A DNA stretch of 7,076 nucleotides from Bacteroidales bacterium (lineage in GTDB: Bacteria > Bacteroidota > Bacteroidia > Bacteroidales > Muribaculaceae): positions 1 to 7,076 of the forward strand of contig CAAEIL010000246.1 of assembly GCA_900755985.1 (NCBI GenBank). The letters are read 5' to 3'. Numbering within the stretch: the stretch's first letter is position 1; every line of letters begins with the position of its first letter. The position numbers and the translations under genes were made by a program. Below, piece after piece: positions 1-4,994 of this stretch. Under the pieces are notes generated by a model, which saw nothing but the letters and a program-made list of their open reading frames with translations, was not told where the DNA came from and searched no databases.

Positions 1-93
1 AAAAAATGGATTCCTGCAGAGGTCATGAAGAAAGACCGGCAGCTTGTCGAAGCCGCCGGCCTTGATATTACGCCTGATTCAGGGATTTTATAG
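1..93 (+). CDS. C-terminal 30 codons of an unidentified phage gene, partial at the window edge
   Basis: Frame 1 is open from the first base and ends at TAG (91-93). The peptide begins KKWIPAEVMKK and ends DITPDSGIL. I do not recognise the family. Directly upstream of a portal-like start, a terminase large subunit or another packaging protein would be the usual neighbour, but that is inference from gene order only. The codons are GC-leaning (GCC GCC GGC), like the head genes further right. The reading frame is the same as that of the portal-like segment that follows, with only the TAG between them, so the two could once have been continuous or be joined by readthrough; this is treated as a separate finding. 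Confidence 0.5.
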   Translation, partial: KKWIPAEVMKKDRQLVEAAGLDITPDSGIL

Positions 94-111
94 TTTAACT
101 CCGTTGAGAAC

Positions 112-228
112 GTGCCGGGCTATGAGGCCCGTGCCGCGTTCACCGTCAACTCCGCTTCCGTGTTCAAGGAGGACGTGGATATTGTGCCGACTATCGTAGA
201 CGATAGCCTCTCTTATATCCCGGGGGGG
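112..228 (+). pseudogene. N-terminal stub of a phage portal-like protein, truncated
   Basis: From a GTG at 112 (the only usable start after the TAG at 91) the frame reads VPGYEARAAFTVNS, then DIVPTIVDDSLSYIP up to about base 222. This resembles the start of portal proteins in Bacteroidales prophages, where a phrase such as SYIPWG followed by D-N-x-x-P is common; that comparison is from memory and was not searched. The expected position, before a ClpP-like prohead protease and the capsid gene, supports it. Homology breaks at a run of seven G (222-228), after which the sequence belongs to a transposase in another frame. The open frame continues meaninglessly to TAA at 331-333. Only about 39 codons survive of a protein usually over 400 residues, so it cannot function as a portal. 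An alternative is another small head-gene fragment. Confidence 0.45.
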
Positions 229-230
229 CG

Positions 231-752
231 GCACGACTGGAGAAGGCATATAAATCCGGCAAGATTACAAAAGACAAGATCAATAAGAGGGGGTACAACA
301 AATTTTTGCAGATTAGCAGCGATGTTCAGGTAACAATCAATCGGGACAAGATAGAAGATGATGCAAAATGGGATGGCTGGAAAGGATACCTGACCAATAC
401 AGAACTGAGTCCAGAAGAACGCATCTCACAATATCATGGTCTGTGGGTAGTAGAACGTGCTTTCCGGATTTCAAAAGGGACTCTTGACATGCGTCCTATG
501 TTTCATTTTACCGAAAAACGCATAGAGGCCCATGTGTGCCTTTGCTTTATCGCCCTAAAGGTATATAAAGAATTGGAACGTCTGCTCCAGGCAATAGAAT
601 CAAATTTAAGTATCGACAAAGTGTTGGCTATTGCGAAAACTGTTGCTACTTTGACATTGAAACTGCCATCGGGTGAGAAATGCTCCAAGACGCTTTTCAT
701 TACGCCTGAACAGAAAGGAATCGAAGATATCTTCGGATCTCTCGGTGTTTAG
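231..752 (+). pseudogene. IS1634/IS4-type DDE transposase, C-terminal fragment
   Basis: The frame containing 306-752 can be read back to about 231 (ARLEKAYKSGKITKDKINKR), so the transposase remnant is about 173 residues, longer than the part after its first ATG. It carries DAKWDGWKGYLTNT, the usual surroundings of the second catalytic aspartate, and YHGLWVVERAFRISK, which matches the IS4-superfamily signature Y-(2)-x-(3)-E-(6)-K with the catalytic Glu at 453-455. RPMFHFTEKRIEAHVCLCF is the typical conserved block after it. The N-terminal half with the first aspartate is missing, so the enzyme is inactive. No left terminal repeat is visible, and without it the right end, which must lie between 753 and the gene ending at 839, cannot be fixed. 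The fragment is more AT-rich than the phage genes. Confidence 0.8.
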
Positions 753-838
753 GGTGACGCATAGTCAAAGTCAGGAGTCGAATAAGCGTCTTTTTCGCAA
801 CCGTCATATCATAGCTTATCAGTTGTCTATAATGGATG

Positions 839-1420
839 CTACTGGCGAATTCTTACGCCTTCCAGTGAATTGGAAGTCGAGTATCCCATGTTGGACCCTC
901 CAAAAATTTTGTCAAGATCGGAACCTGGAATGACTTTAAATTTTGTTCTTCCCTTTACCAAATCCATCATTCTGTTAGCAACATCATCGGGAAGACGTAT
1001 TTCCCAAGTACCTAGGTTTCCCCAAATTACATCCTTGGGGTCATTTATAAATCTACAATAAACACGCGCACCAACAAAAGCCGATGCCGAGTTTCCGTTT
1101 GGCTCATGAAGGATTATTTTGTCTACTCTTGGAGCCTCATTCACAGTCCAATATTTTTTAACGTTAACTATCGGTTTTATAAAACTCTGCTTCATCGAAT
1201 ACAAAACAGATCCATTACGGTTCTCGCTTTCCATGTTTGGAATGATGTAAATTGCATTGACATATTTGTCAAGATCCGATTCTTTGTATTGAATCTTCAG
1301 CCGTTCGAAATCGATTTTAAGTTCGAAGGTCTCTCCCACCCATAACACAGTGTATTTAGTGCCCCCTGTAGTAAACGTTTCGCTATATCTTACATTCTTT
1401 GAATAAACTGCCCCATACAT
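839..1420 (-). CDS. Putative exported protein of unknown function
   Basis: From ATG at 1420 the minus strand encodes 193 residues, ending at TAG (839-841). No family is recognised. The chain has alternating hydrophobic and polar stretches typical of a beta-rich protein (KYTVLWVGETFELKIDF, FVGARVYCRF) and no transmembrane helix in the mature part. The true start is probably upstream: the same frame continues back without a stop through a hydrophobic stretch FFCFLCIALIVCEEMYG that looks like a signal peptide, but it lacks a usual start codon, while a good ATG at 1474-1476 is one base out of frame (see the 1421-1476 entry). The gene is AT-rich and runs opposite to the phage operon, which is typical of an acquired cargo gene. 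It is followed on its 3' side by the IS fragment. Function is unknown; an envelope or periplasmic location is inferred only from the signal peptide. Confidence 0.6.
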   Translation of the reverse strand: MYGAVYSKNVRYSETFTTGGTKYTVLWVGETFELKIDFERLKIQYKESDLDKYVNAIYIIPNMESENRNGSVLYSMKQSFIKPIVNVKKYWTVNEAPRVDKIILHEPNGNSASAFVGARVYCRFINDPKDVIWGNLGTWEIRLPDDVANRMMDLVKGRTKFKVIPGSDLDKIFGGSNMGYSTSNSLEGVRIRQ

Positions 1421-1476
1421 TTCCTCGCAAACTATTAAGGCTATGCAAAGAAAGCAAAAAAACTCTTCAATCTCAT
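1421..1476 (-). other. Out-of-frame signal-peptide start across a T7 run
   Basis: On the minus strand an ATG at 1474-1476 begins MRLKSFF and then meets TAG after 11 codons. Seven T (complement of A at 1456-1462) lie inside this segment. With one more T the frame would continue MRLKSFFCFLCIALIVCEEM directly into the protein that otherwise starts at 1420, giving 212 residues with a textbook signal peptide: two basic residues, then a hydrophobic core. As written the start and the body are in different frames. Either the gene is frameshifted (pseudogene), or it is switched by slippage at the homopolymer, or the read contains a homopolymer error. Confidence 0.55.
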
Positions 1477-1498
1477 AACTTACAATAATTTTATTTAG

Positions 1499-1547
1499 TG
1501 AGGTTCACTATTGAGTTTGAATCCAAAGAAGAAACGATTGAACCTCA
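1499..1547. repeat. Perfect 9-bp inverted repeat upstream of the exported-protein gene
   Basis: TGAGGTTCA at 1499-1507 is the exact reverse complement of TGAACCTCA at 1539-1547, with 31 bases between. The inner end lies 22 bases upstream of the ATG at 1476 (minus strand). The placement fits an operator for that gene, but it could also be a relic of a mobile-element end or chance; no matching promoter boxes of the Bacteroides type were found around it. Confidence 0.35.
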
Positions 1548-1604
1548 TTACCGTCTCTCATGGCATGTTTTGACAAAAATGTTTCCTGATTAGCAAAAAT
1601 TTTC

Positions 1605-2135
1605 TTAATATTTCTCATATTCCTCAGATACGGCGTGAGCGGTTGCCCATCTTTCGGGTCATGGCACACGAGATGTCGGGTGCCTGTGCCGTTCTTCGCA
1701 GTGGCCCTGCGGGTTGTCGGGCTGTCTGCAATCTCCAATCGTCAGAGGTACGGCATCGGCAACATTCTTTTCGCACTATTTCGCTCCGTGGATTTTGGCG
1801 GTCGGAATCTTCCTCAGACATAGCCCTCGGTTTTCAGAGATAGGCGGTTGAAGCCTTCGTAGTCCGTGCCTTTATTAAGGTAAGGGTCGGCAGCGTCTAT
1901 GTGGAATGCCTTGCAGGATAAAGCGGTGTCATAGTCGCCGAGCGGGTCAAACCTCAGACCGCGAGCCTCATTGCACTTGCCATATTCGTAAGCACCGACA
2001 TAGACGGTTCACATACATCCGCTCTTGTTGACCGTTTCCTGCTCCGGCCATGCAGCCCGTCCGGCTATTCTTCTGACTCTTGATGTTGTGTTCCCCTGTA
2101 TTCTCATCGCTGATTTTTCGGGACAGTTGGCTCAT
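1605..2135 (-). pseudogene. Degenerate ardA-like anti-restriction gene
   Basis: Reading the minus strand from ATG at 2135, pieces in different frames line up in order with the intact ArdA at 2329-2985: ATGAGCCAA at both starts; MRIQ then NTTSRVRRIAG (ArdA MRLQ, NITPRVEERLAEL); KSGC; VYVGAYEYGKCN (VYVGTYGKYN), then CKAFHIDAADP (CKAIHADEPDP) and DYEGF (DFEGF); MSEED; VADAV (VDAV); and AHAVSEEYEKY near the end (ARHIVEECYD). Damage includes an in-frame TGA at 2009-2011, a frame change at about 1822 where two bases appear lost before ATGTCTGAGGAAGA, and a further shift and stop downstream. The last homologous frame ends at TAA (1605-1607). The C-terminal YFDYEAFGRDL block of the intact copy is not seen, so this copy was shorter or is truncated. 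It lies head to head with the intact gene, 193 bases apart. Confidence 0.75.
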
Positions 2136-2150
2136 TTAGTTTTCCTGTCG

Positions 2151-2179
2151 CAAAGGTAGGGCTGACCGTTCAACGCAAA
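2151..2179 (-). promoter_or_regulatory. Bacteroides-type promoter of the broken ardA copy
   Basis: On the minus strand TACCTTTG (2158-2151) matches the Bacteroides -7 consensus TAnnTTTG exactly, and TTTG (2179-2176) lies 17 bases upstream as a -33 element, slightly closer than the usual spacing. The ATG at 2135 follows 15 bases after the -7 box, giving a very short leader. The promoter appears preserved although the gene behind it is broken. Confidence 0.55.
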
Positions 2180-2253
2180 ACACGCCCTCCGGGATTATCT
2201 TCATAAATTTTTATCAATCTCCACTTTGCAGGTAGTATTGACCGGCCACAGCC

Positions 2254-2265
2254 TTAAAATTTTAA
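2254..2265. repeat. 12-bp AT palindrome upstream of ardA
   Basis: TTAAAATTTTAA is a perfect palindrome located 63 bases before the ardA ATG, in the space between the two divergent ardA copies. It could be a regulator site, but such AT palindromes also arise by chance in AT-rich intergenic DNA. No clear -33/-7 pair for ardA itself was found in 2136-2328. Confidence 0.3.
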
Positions 2266-2328
2266 TTGAAATTTTTGCTTCGCTCACTTCCTCAGCTCTC
2301 CCAATTATTGCAACGTAAAACTCAAAAA

Positions 2329-2985
2329 ATGAGCCAAATGTCAAACCCTCAAAATTTTACAGCAATGAGACTACAATTCGGAGAATTCAACATCACTCCC
2401 AGAGTCGAAGAACGACTCGCCGAACTAGGCTACACGCCCGAACTTCTTCAGGAAGAAGTGGAAGAACACAAGAGCGGCTGCGACGGCGAACCCTCTGTCT
2501 ACGTGGGTACTTACGGCAAGTACAACGACGGCTCACTGTGTGGCCTTTGGGTAGACCTCAGCAGCTTCAGCGACTACGACGAGTTCATCGACTTCTGCAA
2601 GGCGATCCACGCCGACGAGCCCGACCCCGAGCTGATGGCCCAGGACTTCGAGGGCTTCCCCCGCCAGTGGTACAACGAGGGCTTCATGTCCGAGGAAGAC
2701 TTCGACCACATTCAGGAGTACACGGAGCTGTGCGACAAGTACGATGTCGATGCCGTGGATGATTACATGGAGTTTGAAGATACGCTCGACAACTTCGAGG
2801 AAGCCTACTGCGGAGAATGGGACAGCGAAGAAGACTTCGCCCGCCACATCGTCGAGGAGTGCTACGACCTCGAAAGAACGATGGGCGACCTCTCCCGTTA
2901 CTTCGATTACGAGGCCTTCGGACGCGACCTGTTCATGTGGGACTACAACATGGGCGCGAACAATCACGTGTTCCGCCGCATCTGA
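2329..2985 (+). CDS. ardA: ArdA-family anti-restriction protein
   Basis: This 218-residue protein carries the ArdA hallmarks: SVYVGTYGKYNDGSLCGLWVD (about 56-76), CKAIHADEPDPE (90-101), DFEGF (106-110), a long acidic middle with FEEAYCGEWDSEEDFARHI (156-174), and GDLSRYFDYEAFGRDLF (186-202), the part usually described as the anti-restriction motif. ArdA proteins mimic about 40 bp of bent DNA as a negatively charged dimer and occupy type I restriction-modification enzymes, protecting incoming mobile DNA. The very high Asp/Glu content fits this. ATG 2329 was chosen because it follows an A-rich tract and the broken copy starts with the same ATGAGCCAA; an in-frame TTG at 2266 would add 21 residues of non-ArdA character. 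At 218 residues it is longer than classical ArdA (about 165), mainly through an extended N-terminus of some 50 residues before VYVG. GC-rich codon use is like the phage head genes, unlike the flanking minus-strand genes. Confidence 0.88.
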   Translation: MSQMSNPQNFTAMRLQFGEFNITPRVEERLAELGYTPELLQEEVEEHKSGCDGEPSVYVGTYGKYNDGSLCGLWVDLSSFSDYDEFIDFCKAIHADEPDPELMAQDFEGFPRQWYNEGFMSEEDFDHIQEYTELCDKYDVDAVDDYMEFEDTLDNFEEAYCGEWDSEEDFARHIVEECYDLERTMGDLSRYFDYEAFGRDLFMWDYNMGANNHVFRRI

Positions 2986-3010
2986 CCCCTGTCTCCCTCT
3001 CTCCTTGCTT

Positions 3011-3034
3011 CGGGCCGTCCTCCGGGACGGCTCG
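3011..3034 (+). terminator. Stem-loop terminator between ardA and the convergent gene
   Basis: CGGGCCGTCC (3011-3020) pairs with GGACGGCTCG (3025-3034) in a 10-bp stem with one G-U pair, closed by a TCCG loop, which belongs to the very stable UNCG tetraloop class. It begins 26 bases after the ardA stop. The following tract (ATAATTATT) is AT-rich but not a pure T run, so it is a plausible rather than a strong intrinsic terminator. It also lies just past the stop of the minus-strand gene at 3039 and may serve both. Confidence 0.6.
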
Positions 3035-3038
3035 ATAA

Positions 3039-3857
3039 TTATTCGTAGTAACTTTCTTGTCTGGTTTTTCTTATTCTTCCTGAACCATTACACGTTGGAC
3101 AAGTAACCATATGCTTACTTTGTCCAAATTCCGCATAAATATCGCAAGTTTTTGATTCATAACCTGTGCCGCTGCAATGTTCACAACGATTTTCCATATA
3201 GCCAGTTCCATTACAGTTTATACAATTATGATTCCCTGAGCCGAATACATCATCCTCTGTATAGCCTTTGCCATTACAGTACATGCAACGAGAGCGAGAA
3301 TGTCCGCCGCTACCATTGCACCAACTGCAAATTACCTTATAACTACCAGTCCCATTACACCGAGGGCATAATATCTTACCTGTTCCTCCACAATTTAAAC
3401 AATTTTCATAATATTCAACTGTTCGATAACGTAAGGTTGGTGTATAAGTTGGCTTAGGGGATTGATTAATCTGTTGATTATTAGTGGAATTAAATGAATT
3501 TGGGGAATCAGATGTCACATTTGAATTTACCTGCTCAGAATTAGCATCATTAGTATTAATGCTATTATGTAATGATTCGCCACATTTACCGATTAATAAC
3601 ATTCCACCGAATATAAGTAATCCCGCGAAGATTGTACCCAAAGCATCGGATATTTGCTTTTTGTGAGAAGTTATTTTATCATAAATCCAAAATCCTATAA
3701 ATGCTAATACTATTATAGCGCCAATTGCCATAAAAATATATGTCAATGGGCCATCATGAGACTCTTGAAAGTCTGAAGGCCTTCCTCTATCCGTGTAATC
3801 GGCAAAACAAAGTATATTGGTTATCGATAAGACAAATGTCAAAATATATCGTTTCAT
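3039..3857 (-). CDS. Membrane protein with seven DnaJ-type CxxCxGxG zinc-binding repeats
   Basis: The 272-residue protein starts at ATG 3857. Residues 1-19 form a signal peptide (MKRYILTFVLSITNILCFA), followed by two hydrophobic helices at about 38-59 and 73-90, an Asn/Ser-rich linker (about 98-140), then a cysteine-rich tail. The tail has seven CxxCxGxG-type repeats: C153-LN-CGGTG, C164-PR-CNGTG, C177-SW-CNGSG, C191-MY-CNGKG, C212-IN-CNGTG, C225-EH-CSGTG and C253-PT-CNGSG. DnaJ has four such repeats binding two zinc ions; here there is no J domain, so it is not a DnaJ co-chaperone. An unpaired seventh repeat may pair with other cysteines (C238, for example). A membrane-anchored zinc-ribbon binding domain is the safe description; the partner is unknown. 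The gene is AT-rich, opposite to the phage operon, and convergent with ardA. Confidence 0.8.
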   Translation of the reverse strand: MKRYILTFVLSITNILCFADYTDRGRPSDFQESHDGPLTYIFMAIGAIIVLAFIGFWIYDKITSHKKQISDALGTIFAGLLIFGGMLLIGKCGESLHNSINTNDANSEQVNSNVTSDSPNSFNSTNNQQINQSPKPTYTPTLRYRTVEYYENCLNCGGTGKILCPRCNGTGSYKVICSWCNGSGGHSRSRCMYCNGKGYTEDDVFGSGNHNCINCNGTGYMENRCEHCSGTGYESKTCDIYAEFGQSKHMVTCPTCNGSGRIRKTRQESYYE

Positions 3858-3876
3858 ATCAGTCTGTTTTTAATGG

Positions 3877-3884
3877 CAAAGTTA
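3877..3884 (-). promoter_or_regulatory. -7 promoter box for the zinc-repeat membrane protein
   Basis: TAACTTTG on the minus strand is a perfect match to the Bacteroides -7 consensus TAnnTTTG and lies 19 bases upstream of the ATG at 3857. No TTTG-like -33 element is present at the usual distance; instead the upstream region holds phased TTTTC repeats (3890-3916). Confidence 0.55.
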
Positions 3885-3889
3885 CGAAA

Positions 3890-3916
3890 TTTTCGTGACT
3901 TTTCGTATCTTTTCCG
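3890..3916. repeat. Three TTTTC repeats with 10-base period
   Basis: TTTTCGT begins at 3890 and again at 3900, and TTTTCCG begins at 3910, so the repeats are spaced exactly 10 bases apart, about one helical turn. They lie immediately upstream (minus strand) of the TAACTTTG box, where a -33 element would be expected. The first repeat is also half of the inverted repeat ACGAAA-T-TTTCGT (3884-3896). Binding of an activator or intrinsic bending by phased A-tracts are both possible. Confidence 0.45.
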
Positions 3917-3941
3917 CTCCTTATATATAGCGGTAACTTCG

Positions 3942-3962
3942 TGGCGTAAACCAGTTACGCCA
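3942..3962 (+). promoter_or_regulatory. Hairpin ending on the prohead protease start codon
   Basis: TGGCGTAA (3942-3949) and TTACGCCA (3955-3962) are perfect reverse complements with a 5-base loop ACCAG. The last paired base is the A of the ATG at 3962. In RNA this would bury the ribosome-binding region of the protease gene. A second, mutually exclusive stem is possible between GTAACT (3933-3938) and AGTTAC (3953-3958), which shares the TTAC segment. No good Shine-Dalgarno sequence is visible. Confidence 0.5.
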
Positions 3963-4975
3963 TGTCAAAGACCGCATACAACATCTCACTCAAAGGCTAC
4001 GTCGGAGGCTACGACTTCGACCGCTCGACCGTTGACCGCGAGCTTGCCAAAAACGAGGGCAAGCAGGTCAACGTGCTTATCGACAGTCTCGGCGGCTCGC
4101 TCGCCACCGGCCTGTCTATCTCCGCAGCCTTCAAGAACCACGGCAATGTCAATGTGCATTTCGTGGGCCTCAATGCTTCTGCCGCAACCATCGCTTCGCT
4201 CGGCGCGGCCCACATCTCCATTGACGCCGGGGCAATGTATCTCGTTCACCAGTGCTCGATGGCTTTCTTCGAGTGGGGCAGTCTCAACTCGGCGCAGTTC
4301 GCTACGCTCATCGCCGACTGCGAAAAGATCAAGGCCGACCTCGACAAGCTCGACCTTAACTGCGCCCAACTCTACGCGGCCCGCTGCAAGCGCAAGACGG
4401 AAGACCTGCTCGCCCTGATGAAAGTCGGAGGCTGGCTCACGGCAAAGGAAGCCCTCGACTGGGGCTTTGTCGATGAAATCACCGACCTTGCCGACGAACC
4501 CGCCCCCAAACTCACCGACGCCCTGGCCTCGGCTATGGCAAATGCCGGTATGCCGATACCCAACATACCGCTTGCCGAAACTGACCGCGAGAGTCTGTTC
4601 GGAAAATTTCTCACAGCCATTGCCTCGCTTTTCAAACCGTCAACCAATCCCATTTCCAAAGCAATGAATAAAACCTACACCTTCATCTGCGCAGTTCTTG
4701 GCATTACCTCCATTGAACTGACTGACAACAAGGCAGCGCTCACAGGTGAGCAGCTTGCCTCACTCGAAAATCATATTGCGGACCTCCGCAAAAAGATTGA
4801 AGACCGCGACAAGACCATCGCCGACCTTCAGGCGAAGCTCGCCAAGACTCCTGCGGAGCCTTCCAAGCAGGTTGTCGAGGACAACAAGCCCGGCGGCGAA
4901 CCCAAGCCCAAAAACGATGTCGAGCAGTTCGTAGATACCTACAACTCTGCCCGCGCTCTCTACAACGAAGTCTAA
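3962..4975 (+). CDS. ClpP-like prohead protease with C-terminal scaffold-like coiled coil
   Basis: The protein has 337 residues. Residues 1-175 form a ClpP-fold (S14/S49-like) serine protease: GYVGGYDF at 12-19, VLIDSLGGSLATGLSI (38-53), the nucleophile region GLNASAATIASLGA with Ser73, GAMYLVHQ with His96, and the closing motif GWLTAKEALDWGFVDEI (157-173). The usual ClpP third residue is not obvious. Such proteases cleave scaffold and capsid N-termini inside the procapsid. After a Pro-rich linker, residues about 262-296 form a coiled coil (SLENHIADLRKKIEDRDK and on) and the end is Lys/Pro-rich, as in phage proteins that fuse protease and scaffold. An internal ATG at 4664 (Met235) could produce a free 103-residue scaffold. 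Followed by the capsid gene after 19 bases. GC-rich codons throughout. Confidence 0.8.
   Translation: MSKTAYNISLKGYVGGYDFDRSTVDRELAKNEGKQVNVLIDSLGGSLATGLSISAAFKNHGNVNVHFVGLNASAATIASLGAAHISIDAGAMYLVHQCSMAFFEWGSLNSAQFATLIADCEKIKADLDKLDLNCAQLYAARCKRKTEDLLALMKVGGWLTAKEALDWGFVDEITDLADEPAPKLTDALASAMANAGMPIPNIPLAETDRESLFGKFLTAIASLFKPSTNPISKAMNKTYTFICAVLGITSIELTDNKAALTGEQLASLENHIADLRKKIEDRDKTIADLQAKLAKTPAEPSKQVVEDNKPGGEPKPKNDVEQFVDTYNSARALYNEV
4664..4975 (+). CDS. Possible internal-start scaffold protein, in frame with the protease
   Basis: Met235 of the protease, followed by NKTYTFICAVLGITS and then the coiled coil, could be a second translation start giving 103 residues without the protease domain. 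In lambda, scaffold Nu3 is made in the same way inside gene C. The evidence here is only the position of the ATG at the domain boundary after a linker (STNPISKA) and an A-rich upstream context; the alternative is that the scaffold is released by proteolysis. Confidence 0.3.
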   Translation: MNKTYTFICAVLGITSIELTDNKAALTGEQLASLENHIADLRKKIEDRDKTIADLQAKLAKTPAEPSKQVVEDNKPGGEPKPKNDVEQFVDTYNSARALYNEV

Positions 4976-4994
4976 CCCTTAACCACATATCACA

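Noticed and set aside
112..333. A 73-residue protein reading through the portal/IS junction
   Set aside because: The residues after about base 228 come from the transposase in the wrong frame, so this is a chance fusion and not a designed gene.
782..819. ATAAGC/GCTTAT inverted repeat downstream of the exported-protein gene
   Set aside because: Six-base arms with a 26-base loop and no T run are too weak to call a terminator or an IS end.
1508..1738. Minus-strand open frame overlapping the ardA-like remnant
   Set aside because: It is one frame of the decayed gene region, with no motif of its own and no convincing start.
2266..2328. TTG start adding 21 residues to ArdA
   Set aside because: The added stretch has no ArdA character, and the decayed copy begins with the same ATGAGCCAA as ATG 2329.
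2533..2967. Long minus-strand open frame opposite ardA
   Set aside because: It is the antisense shadow of a GC-rich acidic gene; the Val/Leu/Glu-rich product has no recognisable motif.
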